DNA from: Larix kaempferi
Taxonomy: Eukaryota; Streptophyta; Pinopsida; Pinales; Pinaceae
NCBI GenBank assembly: GCA_027924585.1
Contig: BSBM01000232.1
Location: forward strand, 32,387,001-32,451,000
Length of the DNA stretch: 64,000 nucleotides
Direction of reading: 5' to 3'
Shown here: positions 54,941 through 64,000 of the stretch, piece after piece
Layout of the letters: each line of letters begins with the position of its first letter
How positions within the stretch are numbered: position 1 is the first letter of the stretch
Translations under genes and position numbers: made by a program
Notes under the pieces: generated by a model
Database searches by the model: none
The model's input: only the letters and a program-made list of their open reading frames with translations
What the model was told of the DNA's origin: nothing

Positions 54941-55217
54941 TCTAAAATCAATTGAGGTGACTAATCCATGCTTGAACGACATTTTGGTGAATCTAATGTA
55001 CATCCTCGTTATCAATATATCTATATTTTTAAGGACTAAATTGACAATTTTATCTGGTGAATCTACCAAGAACTCAGCCCATCATCTCAGGTACGCACTT
55101 GTTTGGTAATTTGGCGAGATTTGTTTAACTCTAACTCGGTAGGTCTCTCCTAGAAACCCCTACTAAAGAAAATAAAAAATAAGTACCCTACAGGAACAAA
55201 ATTGAGAGGCAAAAGAT

Positions 55218-56033
55218 ATGGGGATCCTCGATCCGTTTGAGTTCCCAGACATTCTGAGATACCTGAATAGGTTTGATAAACATTGTTGTCTAAAGTCTAT
55301 CCCAATGTTCCAAAAGGGTAAAGATACAGTTACAACACATGTCACGAAGTTCAAAGAAGTTCTGGTGGCATGGGATATTACAGACAAGGACACCATTATG
55401 CAGTTGTTCGTAATGTCCTTCGAATTAGGAGGTGATAAGGATATGGATGCTTGGTATGAAGGACTCCCTCCTAAGGGGATATCTTCCTTCCTCCAACTGG
55501 AAAACGTATTTAGCGATCAATGGGGTCCCAATGCTAAGGAATAAATCATGAATATTATAAAGGACGATCATACGGATATTGATGAACCGGTCTCAAAAGA
55601 GCATGAAGCAGTCATTTACGAGGAATTTCATGATGAAGATCACGTCTCTAAAGGTTCACTTGAAGACACCATTATTCAGGACTTGGTAAATGACGTAATA
55701 TCCCTTATGACCGAAGATGAAGGGATCCCTGAAGATGAAGAGAAAGAAGCCTTAGTTGAAGAAACTGAAGAATATGTAGAAATGGTAAATTCTCCATATC
55801 CTTGGGTTACGATTTCTTATGATATTTTGTCTCTCTTAGAAAAAAATTACTAGTTTACGGAAGACGATGATTATTGGAAGTTCCTTGGTCCACCAATGTA
55901 CAATTCTTCAAGACCTTGCAGCATCATGGTGGATCCTCTTCTGAGCACATATTTTGGTGAAGAAGTATACTCTGCTATCAATGAAGAATGGATCAACCCT
56001 TTTGTCATTTTTCTGGATGATGGATTAGTGTGA
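55218..56033 (+). pseudogene. Element G gag-like ORF
   Basis: 55218-55544: MGILDPFEFPDILRYLNRFD, TTHVTKFKEVLVAWDITDKD, FVMSFELGGDKDMDAWYEGL and FLQLENVFSDQWGPN, a capsid-type Gag block (A..WY..L...I.....L...F...W). After one stop, 55548-55853 is strongly acidic (DDHTDIDEPVSKEH..., EDEGIPEDEEKEALVEETEE), and after another stop YWKFLGPPMYNSS... to LDDGLV (56033). The gag plus acidic tail design without pol is like that of the element at 9131-10813, but the sequences differ. Confidence 0.7.
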
Positions 56034-58911
56034 TATGTGGTCCCTATTGTCGATGGCCGTATGCAGAGTTTTTCCATTGTCTTCCACTCCATGGTGTGCC
56101 CTAACCATCAACATTCTACAAGAAGTGTTCAGCCCTTTCTGTCCAGTATCAGTAAGTTTTCAACGATGTATTTCAATAAAACCAATACAAGTATGTGGAC
56201 AGGTATGATATTCATCTCACATCTCCTGGGTATCTATTGTCTATCTTTTCATTTGAAATGTGAAAGAATGAATCTTGTGGCTGACAATTTTAAAATTTCA
56301 AAGATTATTCGGGATACTAACATGATTGTTGCAAAGATGAACAATATACTTGTGTATCCAAAGACATGTTTAAGCAGGTATAGGGACAGGTTGCAGCTAA
56401 CATATGAATATTTGCATGGTCCACCTCTAATAATGGCCTCCCAAGTTCAAAATTAGTCAACCAGTTTCAGGCCAATTTTTTTCTCAATGAAGATGTATGA
56501 TGGGGATGGTACATATATAAGTCTAGTAGAAACATGGATAAATTAATATTGTCAAAGCAATCCTTCTCCGTGGAGACAATATCAAGGCTTCCGAGTCCTA
56601 GCAATCACCTAGCCTTCATCTCCTATCCTAAGGGGGGACCTTGGTATGTACTTGGTCTGTCATCAATGAGATATTATCATGGATTCTCTCTAAAGACAAA
56701 GGTAAAATATCAAGTATGAATGACCTACTAAGCTGGCTACATTAGTGGGATGATTTCACTTAACCCATTTTGATTATCATGTTTAGTGTAGATAGGTTAG
56801 GTTTCATTCGAGTTAGGCATATATTGTAACCCATGCATTGCATTTGTCGTTCTTTCATATTTAGTTATTTTCATTTCATATCATTATATTGAGCAAGATA
56901 GGACAGAAGTGTCTGCCTCATGGTACTTTGATGTCATTGGTTATTTGATGTGTGTGTAGGTCTATAGGTACCCAGATGATTCATGGATTCTCGAGCACTC
57001 TCGGGAGGGGCACTCATCCCGCAGTTGGAGCCATTGTTACGTGGTACCAGTACCAATGCACCTTCTGATGTTCCCCCAGGGAGAGCGGGTCATTTTTTTC
57101 AGACCAAGAGGGGTGATATCCATCATTTTCTGAGTGGAGTTTATGGCCAAACCTTTTGGTCCTTCTCCTGGGAGTACTATGGCTTAGTGGCATTGCTGAC
57201 TGCCTCATTAAAGGGCTTGAATCCCTAAGGTTGGTGCTCGGGGCTCCTAGGGGTGGGTCACTGGGTCACATGACCCCTCACTTGTTTCATCACTCTAGTG
57301 GCATTTTTTATCAGCATTGAGGCCTTGTCTCTCTTCCAGGTCACCACTTACACCCTCCTGGTCCCTCTGCATCATAGTGCCCTCTCTCCTTGGGCTTCTT
57401 CTCATGATGATTCCATCTGTTATACCAGGCCTTACTATATGATATGGGGGGGGTGTTGAGGGATTTTCATTACTGTTTGGGTTATATGGGGTATGATGAA
57501 CCCCCACCTTTCCTACTCCAACCTTCAGTTTGGAGTATTTTGCTCGTTTTCAGTCACTTTTGGATAAAATCTAAGGAAAATCCCCCAAGTTACCCACAAA
57601 TTTGATTATTTTATATTATTTCATGTTATAATTTTAAGTTGACATGTTTTAGTTTTAAATTGACATGTTAAAGCATGTAGGCTTGGTTATTTTGTAAAAA
57701 GTGAGTCTGAGATCATATAAATACAATCTCCTCCATTTTTACACACAACTTATGGGATAAAACTCAATATGCTACTATTTTACCCTAGAAGGGACTTATG
57801 AAGTGATGCGCACCTCTTGGAGGGATGATTTTTCTTTCTCTTGGATGAAGTTGGATTCACTCGTTGTCTTGCAAATTCTATGTGGATGCTAGAATAGTTG
57901 GAATAACTCATGCACAAGTAAGTCTTTTTATTTTTAAGTTTTACTTGTTGAATGGTAGGTAGATTTTGCATCTTGAAGGATTGAATGGTAGCCCTAGGGT
58001 TGCATTCTTTGAATAGGTCCATTTATCTACTTTTATATCCCTTAGCATAGTAGAAACTCTCCCAAGAGGAGGTTTCTACATAGTTTAGCCTTGGAGCTCC
58101 AACTTTACCCTAGTTTAGTCTCTTGGAACCAACCCTTGAGGTTGTTTCAAGAAGCCCTAATCTAGTGACAAGGAGAAATTCCCTCCAAGAGGAAGGTTGG
58201 TCACCTTCCTCTAAGGCTAGGGTTTGGGATAACAACCATTAAAACCCTATGTTGGCTTATCTTCTACACCTAAAAACCCTAATTTGCAAATTTTTACATA
58301 TTATTTAGGCTTAGATATTCATATTTTTGTAATTAGGTCTGATTTTATTAATTTTGTATATAAAATTTCATAAAAATAAAACTTAAAGCCCTAAAAACAT
58401 ACCTGCTAAACCCTAATTGCAGACCTAATTATCCCTAGAAGCCTCTCTTATCCTCTCCTCTTACCTTCGTTCTCCTCTTCCCTAAACCCACCTTCACCTC
58501 CTCTCTCTTTTGGGACCCTCACTCTCCCTTTACCTTATCTCGCTGCCCTCTTTTTCCCCCTCTCCACCTTCTCCTTATCTATGTTTCCCTTCGCTGCTCC
58601 CTTTAAAACTCTCCTCTTCCAACCTTCCTTCCCATCTTCTTCTTCCTCTCCATCCCTTTTCCTTTTTTCCTCCTCCTCTCTTCTCTTCCCTCTCTTCCTC
58701 CCTTCCCTTTCTTCATTATCCCTTTCTCTTCCATTACCCTCGGTCAACACTTGGAAGAAGATTCGACCTCCCTTTAAAAGGCTCGGACACCTCCCTTTGG
58801 TTTCCTTATCCTTCGACCTTGGCCTGAAGAGACTCGGTCATCCCTTGGAATCCTTTCTCAAGGCCTTGAATCATCCCTTAGCAGACCTTGTCTACTCCTG
58901 CCATAGGGACG
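56034..58911. other. Element G noncoding interior with pyrimidine-rich tract
   Basis: No recognised coding sequence; frames at 56037-56456 and 56983-57228 lack known motifs. A strongly C/T-rich plus strand covers about 58440-58750. No clear polypurine tract precedes the right LTR. Confidence 0.5.
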
Positions 58912-59958
58912 CATAGACTTTCAGATCTTCAACATAAGACAACCACCCTCTTCAAGGTTCCTTACACATGTGCATGCAAACAACAAGGAGGATTAATTGT
59001 TAACATCAATTGGTTTCCATTTAAGGACTTATATATTATATACAAGGTCTGAAATTTGCTCAATCAGAGGTCTAAAGTTATTTATTACAGTCTGCGATAT
59101 TGGTCTACTTATATGATTAATTAGTTAAAATTTGAAATATTCATTGCATGCATATCTTATGATATTTGTTGTCACAAACTCGATATCAAAGGAAGGTATC
59201 CCACTACTATTACTAACCTTGTGTTTGGAAACATATTGTGACTGACATCACTCTGACATATTTACAATTTGGTGCATAATGGTTAGAACTCAAATTGTTT
59301 CAAAGTGCAAGTGTTATTGCTCATACTCATCTTGTTCTTTTAATTACTTTGCGATTGTCACAAGTTGATACTAATAACTCTGCTATACTGCTGCTAATAT
59401 CTTCTCATATAGATCTGAGACAAGTTTTATTCGGTTGCTATTAAATGGTTGATTGTTGGAATTTATCTTGAGATCATATTTTATACTATTAGCACCAAAT
59501 TTTGTGCCACATTATGATGTTGTTTAAAGCTGACATTATCATACAGATTTGGCTGTCATATTATACCAGTTACATAATTATTTGTGATGATCATACTCTC
59601 TCGTCATTGGTACTTACTCTCAATTGATGGTCTATACATATGATAGTTGACTAATCGTTTGATGAATGAATTTATTGCCATTGATTGTGAATACACTAAC
59701 GTCACATGTTTGACTTCTACAAAGTGCATGATTACATAGTATGGATTCTTCATTCGCATAAACATTATTACTCAAGGCACTGGTTACTAACATATTGTTT
59801 AGAAGACATAGCATCTAAGTGTTTGTATATCGTTGAAGGGATATTCCCTTGGAGGTTTTGACTCTCTAAAGAAGTTGGAGAAGTGGGTAAGGTGACAATG
59901 GTCACTCTCTCTTGCATTTGTTTATCGAATACTAGATCTGTTAGCTCATTTGGTAACA
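58912..59958 (+). repeat. Right LTR of element G
   Basis: Second copy of 53870-54916, ending CATTTGGTAACA. Only 17 bp separate it from the copia 3 LTR. Confidence 0.8.
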
Positions 59959-59975
59959 CACTCCATTACAACCTC

Positions 59976-60568
59976 TGTTAGAATTTTGATAATTTCATTC
60001 AAATATTATATAGGATCCTACTAAAAGAATAACATGCACAACATAACAATCATAGACACAAGAGACACAATGTTTTCATAGGGGAAAACCATAAAGGTGA
60101 AAAACCCCGCAACTTCCTCAGAGATAGAATAAGCACCAATAGAAAGATCACAAAGATGAAACCCCAAAAGATAAATGTCTCCAGCAGCTACTCCTCCTCC
60201 ACTTGTGTGCACTCCTCTCTCTCAACTATGCGAGTTGGATGTGTGAGTGAATGAGAAAATGGAGTGGTGCAGCCACTCTATTTATACTTTAACTTGACCT
60301 TCCTTTTACCCTAACTGGGCTGACCCCTTAGGGGAGTCTAATAACCCTTCCCCTTGACTCATATTGGGTTGACCCCTCTAAGGAGGTCTAATAACGCATC
60401 AAATATAAGTTATGACACTTACAATATAACTTGCGACACTTGCAAATACAAGTTACGACACTTCCGATCAGAGGAATAAGAACATCTTCATTGGGGATAC
60501 AATAAAGTACAAATGTAATACATATAATATACAAGTGAATATATTCTGAAGTCATAAATACATCGACA
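59976..60568 (-). repeat. Copia 3 3' LTR (593 bp)
   Basis: Minus strand begins TGTCGATGTATTTATG directly after TTAAGAGGGAG and ends AAAATTCTAACA. TATA box GTATAAATAGAGTGG near 60280. Similar in layout to the copia 2 LTR. Confidence 0.85.
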
Positions 60569-60894
60569 CTCCCTCTTAACTAGGAAGGTATTATCTTCAC
60601 ACAGGCATCAATACGTATAGGCACAAGTCTTCAATACTGGAGTTGGATCATCAACATTGGATCACTGGAGCATCATCGTCACTGTTGTTGTACTCGTCAT
60701 CTCGATCACTGGTGCTATCTCTCAATTCTACTCGTCATAGGAAGTTCTACAGAGACAACCCTTTTTCATGTTGGATGTAGGCCTAGCCTTCATGTAGGTC
60801 TTCATCATTTATGTGACCGAGCCATCCGATGGAATCTCAGGACTGATTATGTGCCAACCACAACCTACATGATATCCAAGGCCACAGAGCATCA

Positions 60895-61140
60895 TTCGAT
60901 GCTCATGATCATACGGATCATCGTCATACAGAGCATCATACCGATGCTCATGATCATACGGATCATCATCATACGAAGCATCATACGGATGCTCATGATC
61001 ATATGGATCACATCATACGGAGCATCATACGGATGCTCATGATCATACGGATCATTGTCATACGGATGCTCATGATCATACGGATCATCGTCATACGGAA
61101 CATCACCCAAATGTTCATGATGGAGCATTATCCGGATGCT
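60895..61140. repeat. Minisatellite in the copia 3 3' region, about 45-bp unit
   Basis: GATGCTCATGATCATA recurs at 60899, 60944, 60989, 61032 and 61065 (spacings 45, 45, 43, 33), within longer units containing GGATCATCGTCATACGG. It lies between the RNase H stop (61154) and the 3' LTR. The minus strand could encode HEHPYDNDPYD-type repeats, but this is outside pol. Confidence 0.95.
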
Positions 61141-61153
61141 CATCACACAGCAC

Positions 61154-62008
61154 TTACATCCACAGCCATGGGGAGGACCCGCCTGCCACCATGCTTGGAA
61201 TGGCTCCCGTATCTGTGTCTTGTCCCTTCCTCCTGGAAGTATCTTTGATCTGAAGAATACCAAGCCTCTCTCTGAAGTACTTGAACTTCACCCTGGCTAG
61301 TGGCTTGGTCAACACATCTGCTATCTGCTCGTTCGTCACAACATAGAGGAGATTTATTGCTCCTCTCTGCACCATATCCCTGATATAGTGATACTTGATC
61401 TCGATATGCTTCGACATGTCATGGAACACCAGGTTCTCGGACAACTTCAAACAACTCTGGTTGTCAGAGAAGATACAAGTAGCATCCAACTGGAGATCAA
61501 ATAAATATGACAGTAGCTTCATTATCCATACTGCCTCACAATTGGCCGAACAAGCTGCGACATACTCTGCTCTGGCTATACTCAGTGCTACACAGGACTG
61601 CTTCCTGCTCAACCAAGAGAGCACCCCTGATCCCATAATAAAGGATCACCTTGAAGTGTTATTCCTATCTGCAGCAATGCCTGCCCAATCTGAATCAACA
61701 TAACCCTCCAGGTTAACCTTTTGATTCACATCATACTTGAGCCCATAATAAACCGTACCCTTCAAGTACCTCAGAATATGCTTTGCAGCAATCAAGTGAA
61801 CATGTCTCGGATCTATCAGGAACTGGATCAATGTGTTCACAGTAAAGCAAATATATGGTCTCGTGTTCATCAGGTACATCAAGGACCCAATCATCTGATG
61901 ATACATCGTGGCATCAACCGACTCTGATGAAGCATCACTCAATAGCTTCAGGTTCGAAGCCATAGGTGTGGCCATGGCCTTGCAGTCCATCATCCCAAAA
62001 CACTTCAA
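61154..62008 (-). pseudogene. Copia 3 RNase H and connection
   Basis: 62008-61646: KCFGMMDCKAMATPMASNLK, MIGSLMYLMNTRPYICF, AAKHILRYLKGTVYYGLKYD and LEGYVDSDWAGIAADRN (catalytic DSDWAG). After one stop: GVLSWLSRKQSCVALSIARA, EYVAACSANCEAVWIMKLL (catalytic Glu in AEY), FSDNQSCLKLSENLVFHDMS and KHIEIKYHYIRDMVQRG, and IADVLTKPLARVKF (ADVLTK). Apart from the single stop the domain is complete. Confidence 0.93.
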
Positions 62009-62056
62009 GATCTCTACTGCATACTTCCCTTGTCCAAGGAATATTCCATCCGCATT

Positions 62057-62716
62057 CTACCACACCTCCATCCCTAGAAAGTAATGCATCATACCCAAGT
62101 CCTTCATCTCGAACTCGACAGCAAGCTTCCTCTTTGTATCAGCAATCAACCCATCCTCACTTGTCACAAATAGGTCATCTACATACAGTAGGAGTTTCAC
62201 TGGATTGCCTTCCTCAACCTTGTAGTAAAGGTTGGAATCCGCTTTACTCTTGGTAAAGCCCAAGCTAGTTAGGAAGCTGTCAATCTTACTGTACCACGTC
62301 CTGGGTGCTTGTTTTAAACCGTACAAGGCCTTCTTCAATTTGCACACATGTGACTCCTTGTCATGTGTCTCAAAACTGAGTGGTTTCTCCACATACACTT
62401 CTTCTTCGACTACACCATTCAAGAAAGTTGTCTTGACATCCATCTAGTGTATCTTCCACTTCTTCACTGTAGCCAGAGCAAGTACTGTTATGATGGAAGT
62501 GTATATGGATACAGGTGCAAAAGTTTCTTCATAATCTATCCCTTCTATCTGGGAGAAGCCACAATCCACAAACCTTACCTTGTATTTCTCTATGCTACCA
62601 TTTGCAGCATGTTTGATCTTGTAGATCCACTTGGAAGTCACAACAGACTTCCCTTCTGGTCTTGGGACCACATCCCATACATCATTCTTCATGATCGACT
62701 GGTATTCTTCGACCAT
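62057..62716 (-). pseudogene. Copia 3 reverse transcriptase
   Basis: 62716-62444: EEYQSIMKNDVWDVVPRPEG, SKWIYKIKHAANGSIEKYKV, FSQIEGIDYEETFAPVSIYT. A TAG, then 62443-62057: MDVKTTFLNGVVEEEVYVEK (catalytic Asp), LKKALYGLKQAPRTWYSKID, SNLYYKVEEGNPVKLLLYVD + DLFVTS (YVDD intact) and MKDLGMMHYFLGMEVW. It then stops at 62056 and resumes in the connection region at 62008. Two nonsense changes are the main damage. Confidence 0.95.
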
Positions 62717-62941
62717 GGCCTCCTTTCATTCTTTCTTTTATGTCGCTTCTTCATAATTGGAAGGTTCTTTGTACATTATGTCACATAGCAAGGCTACATA
62801 GCTGGTGTGTGACCTTGTCCTTTTTCTTTCTCTGTGTTTCTCCTTTGGAACACCACACCTCTCTGCATCTTGGATGAGCTCTCTTTCCCATGTTGGTTTC
62901 CTCTTGTAAGAGTTCTTCTCATGGGGTGGATATACAGGCTC

Positions 62942-63984
62942 TTATGGATCTTCCATGTCACAATCCTCTTCTGGAATTGCTTCGTTCATGGTGGTGTCTT
63001 GTATTCTAGGTACTCTTGGTTCTTTATTGTCTTCAACAGGTGGCTTCCTAGATTTGATGTATGCCGAGTCTTCATCAAAAGTCACATCCCTGCTGATGTC
63101 AATATTCTTGAACCCTGGAAAGTAGATTCTATATGCTTTCGACTTTTCACTGTAACCCACAAATATACCCTTCTTTCCTGAAGGATATAGCTTTGTCCTC
63201 TTTTCTCTTGGAATATGTGTGTATACTGGACAGCCAAATATCATGAGGTGGCTAAATTCTGGTTTCTCACCGGAGAAAGCTTCTTCTGGTGTCTTGTTGT
63301 CAAGTATCTTGTGTGGTGTTTTGTTTTGTACATATACAGTTGTCCTTGTTGCTTCTGCCCATAGGTGCATTGGAAGATCTTGGTCATGAAGCATTGTCCG
63401 TGTTGCTTCCATGATTGTTCTATTCCTCCTTTTTGCAACTCCATTCTATTGTGGATTGTAAGGAGTGGTCAGCTCCCTCTTGATCCCTGACATACTGCAT
63501 AACTTCTTGAAGTCTTCTGAAGTGAATTCTCCACCATTGTCGGATCTAAAAGTCTTGATCTTCTTTCAATGTTTTTTTCTATCAAGGATTTGAATTCCTT
63601 GAATTTGCTAAATACTTCATCTTTGTTCTTCAAAAACTAAATCCAAGTCTTCCTAGAGAAATCATTAATGAAAGAAACATAATATACATACCCACTCAAA
63701 GACTTGGATGACATTGGATCACATACATCGGAGTGGATAATTTCCAAGATTCCTTTTTCCTTGCTTTGACTGCTTGGAAATGTCTTCTTTGTGTTCTTTC
63801 CTTTTGCACATCCTTTGAAAACACCTTCATGCTTTGACTGGATTTCAGGAAGACCTTCTACTGCTTTGCTTGCAATTGGTAGTGCTCTATAGTGCACATG
63901 TGCAAGCCTTCTGTGCCAAAGTTCACTTGGCTCCATGGATTCATGTACCATGGCTTGTTCAGGTTGTCCCTTCAATTTGTACAA
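62942..63984 (-). pseudogene. Copia 3 integrase
   Basis: 63984-63637: ELWHRRLAHVHYRALPIASK, HEGVFKGCAKGKNTKKTF (first zinc Cys changed to Phe) and LEIIHSDVCDPMSSKSLSGY (first catalytic Asp). Frame changes in 63636-63450. Near 63440 the catalytic block usually NGVAERKN reads NGVAKRRN: Glu is replaced by Lys. 63412-62942: MLHDQDLPMHLWAEATRTTV, MIFGCPVYTHIPREKRTK and SGKKGIFVGYSEKSKAYRIY. Inactive because of the Glu change and stops. Confidence 0.92.
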
Positions 63985-64000
63985 TCCTCCCTCTTGCTCT

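Larger units (their letters stand above)
53870..59958 (+). mobile_element. Gag-only LTR retrotransposon G, about 6.1 kb
   Basis: Direct repeats 53870-54916 and 58912-59958 keep a constant offset of 5042 with no net indels. After the left repeat (ending GGTAACA) comes TGGCCTCGTTGCTGGGGACC, a tRNA-Asp type PBS, and then a gag-like frame on the plus strand. No RT, protease or integrase was found in 54939-58911. The outer start of the repeats does not show TG, so the true LTR start may have been trimmed by the adjoining copia 2 LTR. Confidence 0.75.
59976..64000 (-). mobile_element. Ty1/copia retrotransposon 3 (minus), continues beyond the window
   Basis: Minus strand: pre-integrase, integrase, RT, RNase H, then a 3' untranslated region with a 45-bp minisatellite, purine tract TTAAGAGGGAG and 3' LTR. 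Protease, gag and the 5' LTR lie beyond position 64000. It has fewer stops than the other copia copies, so it is the youngest of them here. Confidence 0.92.

Noticed and set aside
58510-58916. Overlapping Pro/Ser/Leu-rich plus ORFs and a Glu/Arg-rich minus ORF
   Set aside because: Open in several frames only because of the pyrimidine-rich composition; no domain.
60895-61140. Possible CRISPR-like array
   Set aside because: Units are contiguous tandem copies without unique spacers, in a eukaryotic retrotransposon.
60851-61263. Plus and minus ORFs with His-Pro-Tyr-Asp or Met-Ile repeats
   Set aside because: They translate the 45-bp minisatellite in the copia 3 3' region; no sign of a gene.

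Overview
This window is intergenic DNA of a plant nuclear genome, almost certainly a seed plant with a large, repeat-rich genome. A gymnosperm is plausible because the elements are old, nested and heavily mutated, but the sequence alone does not settle the species. I find no intact host gene, rRNA or tRNA gene. Nearly everything recognisable is a mobile element: Ty3/gypsy and Ty1/copia LTR retrotransposons, gag-only non-autonomous LTR elements, LINEs, tRNA-type SINEs, solo LTRs and a CACTA (En/Spm) DNA transposon.

Layout. 1-5574: AT-rich DNA, a decayed LINE (minus) and a truncated LTR element (LTR 3437-3749 plus gag-like ORFs). 5575-6432: a CACTA-type terminus (CACTACAAGGAAAAGG) followed by clustered CACCGGTGCG-like subterminal motifs. 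6433-16872: two partial units of a minus-strand, gag-only LTR retrotransposon in the order truncated LTR-A / internal / LTR-B / truncated internal. Its 2,354-bp LTRs carry sense fragments of three cellular genes: transketolase, gamma-tubulin and the DNA primase small subunit. LTR-B is split by a 1,750-bp solo-LTR-like insert with a TCGGA target duplication. 16873-19547: a LINE (minus) truncated at both ends and fused to the gag unit. 19548-22364 and 35530-36689: two halves of a CACTA TNP2-like gene (minus), split by a 13,165-bp Ty3/gypsy element (22365-35529) with 833-bp LTRs, a GTGTG target duplication and an internal 2.7-kb tandem duplication. 36960-38230 and 41262-41690: further blocks of the subterminal motif. 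Between them lie a second, intron-containing CACTA gene and two SINE insertions. 43147-49868: a plus-strand copia element with a 92-bp minisatellite and a 1,730-bp nested solo LTR downstream of pol. 49898-53869: a minus-strand copia element truncated in RT. 53870-59958: a second gag-only LTR element with direct repeats of about 1,047 bp. 59976-64000: a minus-strand copia element that runs off the window, also with a minisatellite between pol and its 3' LTR.

The most notable structure is the retrotransposon LTR that holds a three-gene chimera (transketolase - gamma-tubulin - primase), all in the sense of element transcription and without introns. The transketolase/tubulin joint lies on a shared Gly-Gly, and the primase part is broken by a 4-nt deletion exactly at its catalytic Asp-x-Asp. 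It looks like cDNA capture by template switching into an LTR, later amplified with the element. The second notable point is the palindromic CACCGGTGCG motif, which occurs at the putative CACTA ends and also between its two divergent genes, as expected for transposase-binding and self-regulating sites.
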